From Pseudomonas putida (GTDB lineage: Bacteria > Pseudomonadota > Gammaproteobacteria > Pseudomonadales > Pseudomonadaceae): a stretch of DNA of 64,000 nt. Below, piece by piece: positions 9,433-18,592 of this stretch (within the stretch, counting starts at the first letter, position 1; the number at the start of each line of letters is the position of its first letter). The notes beneath the pieces were generated by a model. That model did not search any database and was not told where the DNA came from. It saw nothing but the letters and a program-made list of their open reading frames with translations. Both the position numbers and the translations under genes were made by a program. The stretch covers positions 3,550,501 to 3,614,500 of the forward strand of contig NZ_CP109603.1 in NCBI RefSeq assembly GCF_025905425.1. The letters are read 5' to 3'.

Positions 9433-11625
9433 TCAGCGCAATTGCAGGCGCCATGCGCGGTGGATGCGGTTGTTGCGGGCAAAGTCCGGGTCCAGTGTCT
9501 GGGCGGTGATTTCCTCCACCGCGTAACGCGCCATCAGGTGCTCATCGAGCTGGAACTTACGGAAGTTGTTGGAGAAATACAGCACGCCACCTGGCTCCAG
9601 GCGTGCCATCGCCAGATCGAGCAACTGCACATGGTCACGCTGCACATCGAACACACCTTCCATACGCTTGGAGTTGGAGAAGGTCGGCGGGTCGATGAAG
9701 ATCATGTCGTAGCTGTCACGGTTGGCTTCCAGCCAGGCCATCACATCGCCCTGCTCCAGGCGGTTACGCTCAGAAAAACCGTTGAGCGACAGGTTGCGCC
9801 GCGCCCAGTCCAGGTAGGTTTTCGACAAGTCGACGCTGGTGGTGCTGCGCGCACCGCCCTTGGCCGCATGCACGGTGGCGGTGGCGGTGTAGCAGAACAG
9901 GTTGAGGAAGCGCTTGCCGGCGGCCTCGCGCTGGATGCGCATGCGCATCGGGCGATGGTCGAGGAACAGGCCGGTGTCCAGATAGTCGGTGAGGTTGACC
10001 AGCAGCTTGACGCCGCCTTCGTTGACTTCCTGGAAGCGCCCTTCGGTGGCCTGGCGCTCATACTGGCGGGTGCCGCTCTGGCGCTCCCGGCGTTTGAGCA
10101 CCACACGCTGAGGCGAAATGCCCAGGGCCTGTGGAATCGCTGCCAATGCATCGAGCAGACGCGCCTGGGCCTTTTCCGGGTCGATCGTACGGGGCGCCGC
10201 GTATTCCTGCACATGCACCCAGTCGTGGTAGAGGTCTACCGCCAGGGCGTACTCAGGCATGTCGGCATCGTACAGACGGTAGCAATCGACCTGCTCGCGA
10301 CGCGCCCACTTGCCCAGCTGCTTGAGGTTTTTTTGCAGACGATTGGCGAACATCTGCGCACCTTCCGACAGGCGCGCGGGTTCACTTGCCTGCGGCTCCT
10401 GGCGCCGGGCATCGGTGTTTTCAGACTGCGCATCGCGACGCTCGCCGGTGACGAACTGGTCGGGCTGCACCTTGAACAACAGCAGCTTGCACGGCAGCGC
10501 ACCGTTCCAGAAAGCGTATTGCTTGTGGCTACGAATGCCCATGCGCTTGCCCAGCTCCGGCGCCCCGGTGAACACCGCCGCTTCCCAGCCCATGCACGCC
10601 TGGCGCAGACGCTCGCCAAGGTTCTGGTAGAGGTACAGCAAGCTGGCTTCGTCGCCCAGACGCTCGCCGTAAGGCGGGTTGCTGATGACCAGGCCTTTCT
10701 GGTTCTGGTCAGGCCGTGGCTCGAAGGTGCTGACTTCACCCTGGTAAATCTTCACCCAGTCGCTCAGGCCGGCACGCTCGACGTTGTTGCGCCCCGGCTG
10801 GATCAGCCGTGGGTCGGCCTCGTAGCCGCGAATCCACAGCGGTGGCTTAGCCAGGCCGGCCTGCGCGCGTGCTTGCCCCTCGTCATGAACCTTGCGCCAC
10901 AGTGCCGGCACATGGCCAAGCCAGGCGCTGAAGCCCCAGCGCTCGCGCTTGAGGTTGGGCGCGATATCCGCGGCAATCATCGCGGCTTCGACCAGGAAGG
11001 TACCCACACCGCACATCGGGTCAGCCAGCGCGCCGCCTTCGGCAGCGATGCGTGGCCATCCGGCGCGAATCAGTACGGCTGCCGCGAGGTTTTCCTTGAG
11101 CGGCGCGGCGCCTTGCTGCAAGCGGTAGCCGCGTTGGTGCAGGCTGTGGCCGGAGAGGTCGAGCGAGAGAATCGCCTCGCCACGGTCCAGGCGCAGGTGC
11201 ACGCGTACGTCCGGGTCGATCTTCTCCACCGACGGGCGCAGGCCTTCACGGTTGCGCAGCTTGTCGACAATGGCGTCCTTGACCTTGAGCGCACCGAAAT
11301 GGGTGTTGTCGATGCCCGAGCCGTGGCCGCTGAACTCTACCGCGAGGGTGCCGTCGGCAGCCAGGTGGTCAGCCCAGTCAACCGCGTTCACGCCGTCGTA
11401 GAGGTCGTCGGCGTTCTTCATGTTGAAGCGCTTGAGCACCAGCAGCACCCGGTTGGCCAGGCGCGACCAGAGGCACAGGCGGTAGGCGGTTTCCATGTCG
11501 GCGGCGCCGCGAATGGCCGAGGTGTGCTCGCGCACCTCATCGAGGCCGAGGCCCTTGGCCTCTTCGGCGAGCAGGCCTTCCAGGCCTTTGGGGCAGGTAA
11601 GATAAAGTTCGAAACGGTCCGACAT
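9433..11625 (-). CDS. rlmKL: Bifunctional 23S rRNA guanine-N2 / N7 methyltransferase (G2445/G2069)
   Basis: 730 residues from MSDRFELYLTCPKGLEGLL, a typical RlmL N-terminus; the 50 residues readable upstream are low-complexity and rejected. The N-terminal half has a THUMP domain and an RlmL-type methylase with the NPPYGERLGDE catalytic motif. The C-terminal half is the RlmK-type methylase with DPPTFSNSKRM. The fused enzyme modifies G2445 (m2G) and G2069 (m7G) of 23S rRNA in E. coli. Length fits the fused gammaproteobacterial form. The opposite strand is also stop-free for 2.4 kb, but only as a codon-bias shadow. Confidence 0.95.
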   Translation of the reverse strand: MSDRFELYLTCPKGLEGLLAEEAKGLGLDEVREHTSAIRGAADMETAYRLCLWSRLANRVLLVLKRFNMKNADDLYDGVNAVDWADHLAADGTLAVEFSGHGSGIDNTHFGALKVKDAIVDKLRNREGLRPSVEKIDPDVRVHLRLDRGEAILSLDLSGHSLHQRGYRLQQGAAPLKENLAAAVLIRAGWPRIAAEGGALADPMCGVGTFLVEAAMIAADIAPNLKRERWGFSAWLGHVPALWRKVHDEGQARAQAGLAKPPLWIRGYEADPRLIQPGRNNVERAGLSDWVKIYQGEVSTFEPRPDQNQKGLVISNPPYGERLGDEASLLYLYQNLGERLRQACMGWEAAVFTGAPELGKRMGIRSHKQYAFWNGALPCKLLLFKVQPDQFVTGERRDAQSENTDARRQEPQASEPARLSEGAQMFANRLQKNLKQLGKWARREQVDCYRLYDADMPEYALAVDLYHDWVHVQEYAAPRTIDPEKAQARLLDALAAIPQALGISPQRVVLKRRERQSGTRQYERQATEGRFQEVNEGGVKLLVNLTDYLDTGLFLDHRPMRMRIQREAAGKRFLNLFCYTATATVHAAKGGARSTTSVDLSKTYLDWARRNLSLNGFSERNRLEQGDVMAWLEANRDSYDMIFIDPPTFSNSKRMEGVFDVQRDHVQLLDLAMARLEPGGVLYFSNNFRKFQLDEHLMARYAVEEITAQTLDPDFARNNRIHRAWRLQLR

Positions 11626-12186
11626 GAGTATTCCAGAGCCTTGGGCTATTTGACTGACGAGGCGACGCATCACCCCGCGATGTTTGCCCGAACACCCTTC
11701 CAGCAGGCGTCCGAGTGGCCTTCCCCTGCGCGCAACCGCGTAGCAGAACGACCGGGCCGCCTGACCGATCAGCACTTCGCCAGGGGCAAAGACAGCTTAG
11801 ATCATCAGGCAGTATTAAAAATTCGAGCGATTCAGGAACCGATGTGACCCTTCGTCGCATTTCAAAATATTTCTGTCACGGCTCAGCAACGCTGGCGAAA
11901 TGACGTCAATGATCGGCAAACCCCGATCATAGCGGGCTCAAGGCCAAATAAGGTTGAGTCGCATTTATTTACTTATCACTACACCCTTGGAAAGGTTACG
12001 TGCTTATGACAAATCGATCATTCACACCGTGACTTGCATTCGTTAGAACTGGTCTCAGGCCGCTTCGCAACGAGGCGGCACCTTCAGCTCGCGACGCCGG
12101 CAGCGAGCGCAAACCGGCAGAATGACTCTGCCCGGCCTCGGAGAGGCCGACGGGACATTACAGTCAACAAGTGAGGGCAACACCCT
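11626..12186. other. Long intergenic region upstream of rmf
   Basis: About 560 bp lie between the divergent rlmKL and rmf. No convincing coding sequence is seen. The stretch 11860-12010 is more AT-rich than its surroundings and probably holds both promoters. A GGCCTCGGAGAGGCC hairpin lies near 12136-12150, in what may be the rmf leader. No REP or known RNA family recognised. Confidence 0.5.
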
Positions 12187-12402
12187 ATGAGAAGACTTAA
12201 GCGTGATCCGTTGGAAAGAGCATATTCACGTGGCTACCAATACGGGGTCACCGGCAAATCCCGCGAACTTTGCCCCTTCAATCTTCCTTCTGTTCGCCAA
12301 GCCTGGATCAACGGCTGGCGTGAAGGTCGCGGTGATAACTGGGACGGCATGACTGGCACCGCTGGCATCCATAGACTCAACGAAAATCACGCCGTTGGCT
12401 GA
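12187..12402 (+). CDS. rmf: Ribosome modulation factor
   Basis: 71 residues with the RMF signature: KRDPLERAYSRGYQYGVTGKSRELCPF and QAWINGWREGRGDNWDGM. RMF binds 30S near the anti-Shine-Dalgarno site and helps dimerise ribosomes into inactive 100S particles in stationary phase. Strongly basic N-terminus. A GAGGG ribosome site lies about 10 bases upstream of the ATG. The gene is followed by a terminator before the convergent pyrD. Confidence 0.96.
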   Translation: MRRLKRDPLERAYSRGYQYGVTGKSRELCPFNLPSVRQAWINGWREGRGDNWDGMTGTAGIHRLNENHAVG

Positions 12403-12462
12403 TCGAGGACACTGAATTCGATTTACCATGCACGCCCCATCCGGGCGGCGGGCGAAGGCCCA

Positions 12463-12488
12463 GGGGCCCCTTGATGGGGCCCTTTTTT
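12463..12488 (+). terminator. Terminator after rmf
   Basis: GGGCCCC, a TTGAT loop, GGGGCCC and six T's, 61 bp downstream of the rmf stop. The T-run is on the rmf strand only. Confidence 0.88.
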
Positions 12489-12496
12489 ATGGCCGG

Positions 12497-13519
12497 TTAC
12501 CTTGGCATCGCGGCGATGGCATCCACTGCCTCGCGGATCAACGCAGGGCCTTTATAGATGAAGCCGGAGTAAATCTGCACCAGGCTGGCACCCGCAGCGA
12601 TTTTTTCGGCGGCGTGGCGGCCCTCGGTGATGCCACCAGCAGCAATGATCGGCAGCTTGCCACCCAGCTCACCTGCCAGCACCTTCACGGTGTGCGTGCT
12701 CTTTTCCAGCACCGGCGCGCCCGACAAACCACCGGCTTCGCCCCCATAAGGCAAGCCTTCGACGCCTTCACGGCTCAGCGTGGTGTTAGTGGCGATCACC
12801 GCGTCCATGCCCGATTCCATCAGCGCAGCAGCCACCAGCGCGGTTTCCTCGTCGTTCATGTCCGGGGCGATCTTAATCGCCAACGGCACGCGCTTGCCAT
12901 GCGTCACCGCCAACTGCTCACGGCGCTCGGCCAAGGCATCGAGCAACTGCTTCAGCGAGTCGCCAAACTGCAGGCTGCGCAAGCCCGGCGTGTTCGGCGA
13001 GCTGACGTTGACGGTGATGTAGGTGGCATCGGTATAGATCTTGTCCAGGCAGATCAGGTAGTCATCGACCGCACGCTCGACCGGTGTGTCGAAGTTCTTG
13101 CCGATGTTGATGCCCAGCACGCCGTTGTAGCGCGAAGCACGCACGCGCTTGAGCAGATGATCGACACCCAGGTTGTTGAACCCCATGCGGTTGATGATCG
13201 CCGTCGCCTCAGGCAGACGGAAAATCCGCGGTTTGGGATTGCCCGGTTGCGGGCGTGGGGTGACAGTACCGATCTCGACGAAGCCGAAGCCCAGTTGCGC
13301 AAAGCCGTCGATTGCCGCGCCATTCTTGTCCAGGCCGGCGGCAAGGCCCACCGGGTTGGCGAAGTTCAAGCCCATGACCGACACCGGCAAGGCCGCCGGC
13401 TGCTTGCACAGCATGCCATTGAGGCCAAGACGGCCACCGGCACCAATCAGGTCCAGCGACAGGTCGTGGGAGGTTTCCGGAGAAAGCTTGAACAGCAGCT
13501 GGCGGGCCAGGGTATACAT
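12497..13519 (-). CDS. pyrD: Dihydroorotate dehydrogenase (quinone), class 2
   Basis: 340 residues starting [20 protein letters not shown], the membrane-associating N-terminal helices of class 2 enzymes. The open frame extends 113 codons further upstream, but that part lies over the nasS promoter and has no family character. Family motifs: [18 protein letters not shown], the catalytic-Ser segment [11 protein letters not shown], and the FMN phosphate-binding end (AAGGIT...GASLVQIYS). It oxidises dihydroorotate to orotate with quinone as acceptor at the inner membrane, in pyrimidine synthesis. Confidence 0.96.
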   Translation of the reverse strand: MYTLARQLLFKLSPETSHDLSLDLIGAGGRLGLNGMLCKQPAALPVSVMGLNFANPVGLAAGLDKNGAAIDGFAQLGFGFVEIGTVTPRPQPGNPKPRIFRLPEATAIINRMGFNNLGVDHLLKRVRASRYNGVLGINIGKNFDTPVERAVDDYLICLDKIYTDATYITVNVSSPNTPGLRSLQFGDSLKQLLDALAERREQLAVTHGKRVPLAIKIAPDMNDEETALVAAALMESGMDAVIATNTTLSREGVEGLPYGGEAGGLSGAPVLEKSTHTVKVLAGELGGKLPIIAAGGITEGRHAAEKIAAGASLVQIYSGFIYKGPALIREAVDAIAAMPR

Positions 13520-13599
13520 GGGCGGGCAAGGCTCGGGGTGAATGAGCTGGCGATTATAGCCAGCGCACGGCTGGCATGACAGTAAATCCTGGGGCTGCT

Positions 13600-13614
13600 T
13601 GGCACATGCGTTGC
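13600..13614 (+). promoter_or_regulatory. Sigma-54 promoter upstream of nasS
   Basis: TGGCAC, five bases (ATGCG), TTGC: the -24 GG and -12 GC elements are intact with correct spacing, and flanking bases (T before, T after) also fit the consensus. The predicted transcription start is near 13626, 30-35 bp before the nasS GTG. This fits NtrC-type nitrogen control. No enhancer site was confidently recognised. Confidence 0.75.
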
Positions 13615-13658
13615 TTCGCTCACCGCACACTGCCTTTTCAGTACGGGCGAGGAACCTT

Positions 13659-14873
13659 GTGAACACAGCACCCCGAACAACGCCCCTGGCCTGGGTCAAC
13701 GGCAGCGATGCGCCGGAGAAACCCAGCCTGAACATTGGTTTCATGGCCCTCACCGATTGCGCCTCGGTCGTGGTCGCCGCCACCCAGGGCTTTGCCCAGC
13801 AGTACGGTCTTACCCTCAACCTCAGTCGCCAAGGCGCCTGGGCGGGTCTGCGCGACAAACTGGTCAGCGGCGAACTGGATGCCGCGCACTGCCTGTACGG
13901 CCTGGCCTATGCCGTGCATCTTGGCATCGGCGGTGTGCCGGCCAGTGGCATGGCCGTACTCATGGGGCTGAACCAAAATGCCCAGGCCATCAACCTTTCC
14001 CCTGCCCTGCAACGCAAGGGCGTGACCAGCCCTGAGGCACTGGCGCGCCTGGTGCACCAGCATGGCGCACGCCTGACCTTTGCCCAGACCTTCCCCACAG
14101 GCACCCACGCCATGTGGTTGTACTACTGGCTGGCGAGCCAAGGCATCCACCCGCTGCGCGATGTTGACAGCGTGGTAGTGCCGCCCGCGCAGATGGCCGC
14201 GCATATCCAGGCCGGCCGCATCGATGGCTTTTGTGTGGGCGAACCCTGGGCGGCCGATGCCGTCGCCAACCGCCAGGGCTTTACCCTGGCGACCAGCCAG
14301 TCGATCTGGCCAGACCACCCGGAGAAGGTCCTCGCTTGCGCCCGCGCCTTCGCCGAGCAGTACCCCAACAGTGCCCGCGCCCTGATCAAGGCGATCCTGG
14401 CGGCCAGCCGCTTCATTGAACAAAACCCGCAGAACCGCCGCAGCACCGCGCAGCTGCTCAGCGGCAGCGCCTATCTGGACACGCCGGTGGGCAATATCGA
14501 GCCACGCTTGCTCGGTGACTACCAGGATGGGCTGGGCAACCAGTGGCAAGACCCCCATGCCCTGCGCCTGTTCGATCAGGGCCAGGCGAACATGCCGTAC
14601 CTGTCCGATGGCATGTGGTTCATGACCCAGTTCCGCCGCTGGGGCCTGCTGCGTGACGACCCCGACTACCTTGGCGTGGCCAGCCAGATCCAGCAACTGG
14701 CGCTGTATCGCGAAGCAGCGGATGCCCTCGGCATCCCTTGCCACCACCCGTCGATGCGCAGCAGCCTGCTGATCGACGGCACACGTTGGGACGGCAGCGA
14801 CCCCTACGGCTATGCCCGCAGCTTCCGCCTGCACGCGCTGGGCGACACACCCGAAGCCCGCGTTGGCCTGTGA
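13659..14873 (+). CDS. nasS: NasS-like nitrate sensor (CmpA/NrtA-type binding protein)
   Basis: 404 residues from a GTG start preceded by GGGCGAGGA. An upstream in-frame ATG at 13599 overlaps the sigma-54 promoter, so it is rejected. The protein has the fold signature of nitrate/bicarbonate ABC binding proteins ([49 protein letters not shown]) but no signal peptide. It is therefore cytoplasmic, as expected for NasS. In Azotobacter and Paracoccus, NasS binds NasT when nitrate is absent and releases it when nitrate binds. It lies directly upstream of nasT. Confidence 0.88.
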   Translation: MNTAPRTTPLAWVNGSDAPEKPSLNIGFMALTDCASVVVAATQGFAQQYGLTLNLSRQGAWAGLRDKLVSGELDAAHCLYGLAYAVHLGIGGVPASGMAVLMGLNQNAQAINLSPALQRKGVTSPEALARLVHQHGARLTFAQTFPTGTHAMWLYYWLASQGIHPLRDVDSVVVPPAQMAAHIQAGRIDGFCVGEPWAADAVANRQGFTLATSQSIWPDHPEKVLACARAFAEQYPNSARALIKAILAASRFIEQNPQNRRSTAQLLSGSAYLDTPVGNIEPRLLGDYQDGLGNQWQDPHALRLFDQGQANMPYLSDGMWFMTQFRRWGLLRDDPDYLGVASQIQQLALYREAADALGIPCHHPSMRSSLLIDGTRWDGSDPYGYARSFRLHALGDTPEARVGL

Positions 14874-14884
14874 GGGGGATGAAC

Positions 14885-15460
14885 ATGCTGCGTATCCTGC
14901 TGATCGACGACACACAAAACAAGCTGGGCCGGCTCAAGGCCGCCCTGAGCGAGGCAGGCTTTGACGTGATTGAAGCCCCGAGCCTGACCATCGACCTGCC
15001 CGCCTGCGTCGAAACGGTGCATCCGGACGTCGTGTTGATCGATACCGACTCACCGGACCGTGACGTGATGGAACAAGTGGTGCTGGTCAGCCGCGACCGC
15101 CCCCGGCCCATCGTGCTGTTTACCGACGAGCATGACCCGGGGGTGATGCGCCAGGCTATCCAGGCGGGGGTCAGTGCCTACATCGTCGAGGGCATCCATG
15201 CCGCGCGGCTGCAGCCGATCCTGGATGTGGCCATGGCCCGCTTCGAAAGCGACCAGGCGCTCAAGGCGCAGCTGGTGGCGCGCGACCAGCAACTGGCCGA
15301 GCGCAAGCGCATCGAACAGGCCAAAGGCCTGCTGATGAAGATGAAGGACTGCAACGAAGAGCAGGCCTACACCCTGATGCGCCGCCAGGCCATGAGCCGC
15401 CAACAGAAGCTGATCCAGGTGGCCGAGCAGATCATCGCTATGCACGAGATGCTGGGGTGA
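14885..15460 (+). CDS. nasT: NasT, ANTAR-domain RNA-binding antiterminator
   Basis: 191 residues from the ATG (MLRILLIDDT) 12 bases after the nasS stop. An ATG six bases earlier sits too close to the GAGGGGG ribosome site. The N-terminal receiver-like domain keeps acidic residues (LIDDT; VLIDTDSPDRD) but has AYIVEG where response regulators have the conserved Lys, so it is probably not phosphorylated. The C-terminal ANTAR domain (ERKRIEQAKGLLMKMKDCNE; AYTLMRRQAMSRQQKLIQVA) binds paired hairpins in leader RNA to prevent termination. A matching hairpin lies immediately downstream. Confidence 0.92.
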   Translation: MLRILLIDDTQNKLGRLKAALSEAGFDVIEAPSLTIDLPACVETVHPDVVLIDTDSPDRDVMEQVVLVSRDRPRPIVLFTDEHDPGVMRQAIQAGVSAYIVEGIHAARLQPILDVAMARFESDQALKAQLVARDQQLAERKRIEQAKGLLMKMKDCNEEQAYTLMRRQAMSRQQKLIQVAEQIIAMHEMLG

Positions 15461-15556
15461 AGCTCTAGGGAAAGTCTAAAAGGCTGTCGCAATCCATGTG
15501 GGAGCGAGTTAACCCATACCCCGAGTTGGCCCAGCTCTTGCTGAAGAAACCACACC

Positions 15557-15576
15557 GGTAGCCAACGGCGGTTGCC
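15557..15576 (+). promoter_or_regulatory. ANTAR-type RNA hairpin (NasT target) in porter leader
   Basis: GGTAGCC (15557-15563) and GGTTGCC (15570-15576) form a seven-base-pair stem, including two G-U pairs, closing a six-base loop AACGGC. The loop has A at position 1 and G at position 4, the ANTAR loop signature. A convincing first hairpin of the usual tandem pair was not resolved by eye upstream. Confidence 0.6.
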
Positions 15577-15590
15577 CACATAACCCCGAC

Positions 15591-15642
15591 AAAGACGTCG
15601 CTCACCCCTCCACAGCCGTGGACCGGGTAGCGGCGTCTTTTT
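15591..15642 (+). terminator. Leader attenuator upstream of nitrate porter
   Basis: AAAGACGTCGCT (15591-15602) pairs with AGCGGCGTCTTT (15629-15640) through 12 positions with one G-U. A five-T run follows. The loop holds a smaller CCAC/GTGG hairpin. It lies 15 bases after the ANTAR hairpin and about 30 bp before the porter ATG, so it is placed as an attenuator rather than an end-of-operon terminator. Confidence 0.72.
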
Positions 15643-15673
15643 CGTTCCGTTGCATTGCCGAGTGAGGTGTTCG

Positions 15674-16885
15674 ATGAGTACCAGCTTCTGGAAATCCGGG
15701 CATGTGCCCACGCTGTTCGCCGCGTTCCTGTATTTCGACCTGAGCTTCATGGTCTGGTACCTGCTCGGCCCGCTGGCGGTGCAAATCGCGGCCGACCTGC
15801 AGTTGAGTGCACAGCAACGGGGCCTGATGGTGGCCACGCCGATTCTGGCCGGTGCGATATTGCGATTCGCCATGGGCCTGCTGGTCGATCGCCTTTCGCC
15901 AAAGACTGCCGGCCTGATCGGCCAGGTCGTGGTCATCATTGCCCTTGCTGGCGCCTGGTACCTGGGCGTGCACAGCTACGAGCAGGCCCTGCTGCTGGGC
16001 GTGTTCCTGGGCTTCGCTGGTGCCTCGTTCGCGGTCTCGCTGCCGCTGGCTTCGCAGTGGTACCCGCCGCAGCACCAAGGCAAGGCCATGGGCATCGCCG
16101 GTGCCGGTAACTCCAGCACCGTGTTCGCGGCATTGCTGGCACCCGCCCTGGCTGCGGGCTTTGGCTGGAACAACGTGTTCGGTTTTGCCCTGATCCCGCT
16201 GTCGCTGACCCTGGTGGTGTTCGCCCTGCTGGCGCGCAATGCGCCCGAGCGGCCCAAGCGCAAGGCCATGGCCGACTACCTCAAGGCCCTCGGTGACCGC
16301 GACAGCTGGTGGTTCATGTTCTTCTACAGCGTTACCTTCGGCGGATTCATCGGCCTGGCCAGCGCCCTGCCCGGCTACTTCAGCGACCAGTATGGCCTGA
16401 GCCCGGTCACCGCCGGCTACTACACCGCCGCCTGCGTTTTTGCCGGTAGCCTGATGCGCCCGCTCGGCGGCGCCCTGGCCGACCGCTTTGGCGGCATCCG
16501 CACCCTGTTGGGCATGTACAGCGTGGCCGCCATGTGTATCGCCGCGGTCGGCTTCAACCTGCCCAGCGCGGCGGCTGCGCTGGCGCTGTTCGTCAGCGCC
16601 ATGCTCGGCCTGGGTGCCGGCAACGGCGCCGTGTTCCAACTGGTACCGCAACGCTTTCGCCAGGAAATCGGCGTGATGACAGGGCTGATCGGCATGGCCG
16701 GTGGTATCGGCGGCTTCCTGCTGGCTGCCGGGCTTGGCACCATCAAGCAGCACACCGGCGACTACCAGTTGGGCTTGTGGCTGTTCGCCAGCCTCGGCTT
16801 GCTGGCCTGGTTCGGCCTGCACGGCGTCAAGCAGCGCTGGCGCACCACCTGGGGCTCGGCCGCCGTCACTGCGGCGCGGGTCTGA
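15674..16885 (+). CDS. Nitrate/nitrite transporter, NNP family MFS
   Basis: 403 residues starting MSTSFWKSGHVPTLFAAFL, with GAGG upstream. About 12 hydrophobic segments. The two NNP nitrate-signature motifs of NarK/NasA porters are visible: GIAGAGNSSTVFAALLAPAL and GLGAGNGAVFQLVPQRF. It should take up nitrate across the inner membrane for assimilation. The upstream attenuator and NasT hairpin indicate nitrate-induced antitermination. The next gene starts 9 bp after the stop, so the porter, kinase and cobA genes form one operon. Confidence 0.92.
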   Translation: MSTSFWKSGHVPTLFAAFLYFDLSFMVWYLLGPLAVQIAADLQLSAQQRGLMVATPILAGAILRFAMGLLVDRLSPKTAGLIGQVVVIIALAGAWYLGVHSYEQALLLGVFLGFAGASFAVSLPLASQWYPPQHQGKAMGIAGAGNSSTVFAALLAPALAAGFGWNNVFGFALIPLSLTLVVFALLARNAPERPKRKAMADYLKALGDRDSWWFMFFYSVTFGGFIGLASALPGYFSDQYGLSPVTAGYYTAACVFAGSLMRPLGGALADRFGGIRTLLGMYSVAAMCIAAVGFNLPSAAAALALFVSAMLGLGAGNGAVFQLVPQRFRQEIGVMTGLIGMAGGIGGFLLAAGLGTIKQHTGDYQLGLWLFASLGLLAWFGLHGVKQRWRTTWGSAAVTAARV

Positions 16886-16894
16886 GGCACGCCA

Positions 16895-18565
16895 ATGAGC
16901 CTGCAACTGAACTTTGCCCACGCCAGCGCCACCGGGCCGCGCGCAGAAAACCAGGATGCCCTACGCCTGGTTACCCCTGCGCCGGAACTGGCCGCCAGCA
17001 AAGGCTACCTGTTCGCCCTCGCCGACGGCGTCAGCCAATGTGCCGATGGCGGCCTGGCAGCACGGGCCAGCTTGCAGGCACTGGCCCTGGACTACTACGC
17101 CACCCCCGCCACCTGGAGCGTGGCGCAGGCGCTGGATCGCCTACTGCTGGCGCAGAACCGTTGGCTACGCGCCCAGGGCAGTGGCCAGCCGCTGTTGACC
17201 ACCCTCAGCGCACTGGTGCTGCGCGGTAGGCGTTTTACCCTGGCGCATGTTGGCGACTGCCGCGTCTACCGCTGGCACAAGGGCCGTCTGCAGTGCCTGA
17301 GCGAAGACCATGTCTGGGACCAACCTGGCATGCAGCATGTACTCAAGCGCGCACTGGGCCTGGATCAGCACCTGCTGGTGGATTATCTGGACGGCGAGCT
17401 GCAGGCGGGCGAGTGTTTCGTGCTCTTGAGCGACGGCGTCTGGGCCAGCCTGGGTGACCGGCATATCGAGTCGGTCTTGCGAGAGCAGCCCGACCTGCAG
17501 CTGGCCGCCGATACCTTGGTCGCCAGCGCCCATCTCAATGGCAGCCAGGACAACGCCAGCGCATTGCTGGTGCAGGTGGAACAACTGGGGCCGGCCAACC
17601 TGGGCGATACCCTGGCGCAGCTGCAACAATGGCCTGTGCCCGGCCCCCTGCGCGAGGGCCAGGCGATTGATGGCTGGCAGGTCGAAACGCTGCTCTCCAA
17701 CAGTCGCCAATCCCTGCTGTACCGGGTACGCGATGGCCAAGGCCAGGCGTGGCTGCTCAAGACCCTGCCCGCCGCGCGCGAACAGGAACCGGGGGCCGCA
17801 CAAGCGTTGCTGATGGAGGAATGGTACCTGCGCAGGGTCGCAGGGCGGCACTTCCCCGAGCTGCACGTCGCCAGAGAGCGCCAGCATCTGTACTACGTGA
17901 TGCGCGAATACCCTGGTCAGAGCCTTGCAACGCTGCTCGCAGAGCATGGGCCGCTAACCTTGGCGCAGTGGCTGGAAATGGCCCGGCAACTGCTGCAGGC
18001 GGTCGGCGCCCTGCATCGGCGCAACTTGCTGCACCGGGACATCAAACCCCAAAACCTGCACGTGGGCACCGATGGCCAATTGCGGCTGCTGGACTTTGGC
18101 CTGGCTTACTGCCCTGGTCTGTCCGAAGACCCGCAGCACGAGCTGCCCGGCACGCCGTCGTTCATCGCCCCGGAAGCCTTCGACGGCCAGCCCCCAAGCC
18201 CGCGGCAAGACCTCTATGCTGTCGGCGTGACGCTCTACCACCTGCTGACCGGCCACTACCCCTATGGCGAAGTCGAGCCGTTTCAGCGACCGCGCTTCGG
18301 CCAGCCGGTCAATGCTTCGCGGTATCGCCCCGACCTGCCGGAATGGCTGCAACGCAATCTGCAGCAAGCGGTGGCGGCCGACCCTGCGCAACGCTTTGAA
18401 ACCGCCGAACACTGGTTGCTGCTGCTCGAACGCGGCGACCGCCAGGACCTACCCCACCGCCCCCGGCCCCTGCTCGAACGCGAACCCCTGAAAGTCTGGC
18501 GCACGCTGGCCCTGCTGTCGCTGCTGTGCAATCTGATCCTGCTGCTCACCCTGCTCAAAGGCTGA
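16895..18565 (+). CDS. PP2C phosphatase-Ser/Thr kinase fusion, membrane-anchored
   Basis: 556 residues. Residues ~1-235 are a PP2C/PPM phosphatase with its metal-binding motifs: ENQDALRL, LADGVS, AHVGDCRVYRW, LLSDGVW and SQDNASALLV. Residues ~262-515 are a Hanks-type kinase: ATP-binding Lys in WLLKTL, catalytic loop LLHRDIKPQNLHV, LLDFGLAY, and PGTPSFIAPEAF. The glycine-rich loop is degenerate (no GxGxxG). A C-terminal hydrophobic helix (LALLSLLCNLILLLTLL) anchors it in the inner membrane with both enzymes cytoplasmic. It lies between the nitrate porter and the siroheme methylase gene. Targets are unknown; control of nitrate uptake is inference. Confidence 0.9.
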   Translation: MSLQLNFAHASATGPRAENQDALRLVTPAPELAASKGYLFALADGVSQCADGGLAARASLQALALDYYATPATWSVAQALDRLLLAQNRWLRAQGSGQPLLTTLSALVLRGRRFTLAHVGDCRVYRWHKGRLQCLSEDHVWDQPGMQHVLKRALGLDQHLLVDYLDGELQAGECFVLLSDGVWASLGDRHIESVLREQPDLQLAADTLVASAHLNGSQDNASALLVQVEQLGPANLGDTLAQLQQWPVPGPLREGQAIDGWQVETLLSNSRQSLLYRVRDGQGQAWLLKTLPAAREQEPGAAQALLMEEWYLRRVAGRHFPELHVARERQHLYYVMREYPGQSLATLLAEHGPLTLAQWLEMARQLLQAVGALHRRNLLHRDIKPQNLHVGTDGQLRLLDFGLAYCPGLSEDPQHELPGTPSFIAPEAFDGQPPSPRQDLYAVGVTLYHLLTGHYPYGEVEPFQRPRFGQPVNASRYRPDLPEWLQRNLQQAVAADPAQRFETAEHWLLLLERGDRQDLPHRPRPLLEREPLKVWRTLALLSLLCNLILLLTLLKG

Positions 18566-18592
18566 GCACACCTTGCCGATGAGGAAACAACG

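Noticed and set aside
9400..11847. 815-codon stop-free frame on the + strand opposite rlmKL
   Set aside because: Mirror of a well-supported gene in high-GC DNA with strong codon bias; its sequence is rich in His/Val/Gln/Leu typical of antisense frames and has no domain or ribosome site.
13520..13858. 113-codon N-terminal extension of pyrD
   Set aside because: Covers the divergent nasS start and its sigma-54 promoter, and class 2 PyrD proteins begin at the MYTLARQ segment.
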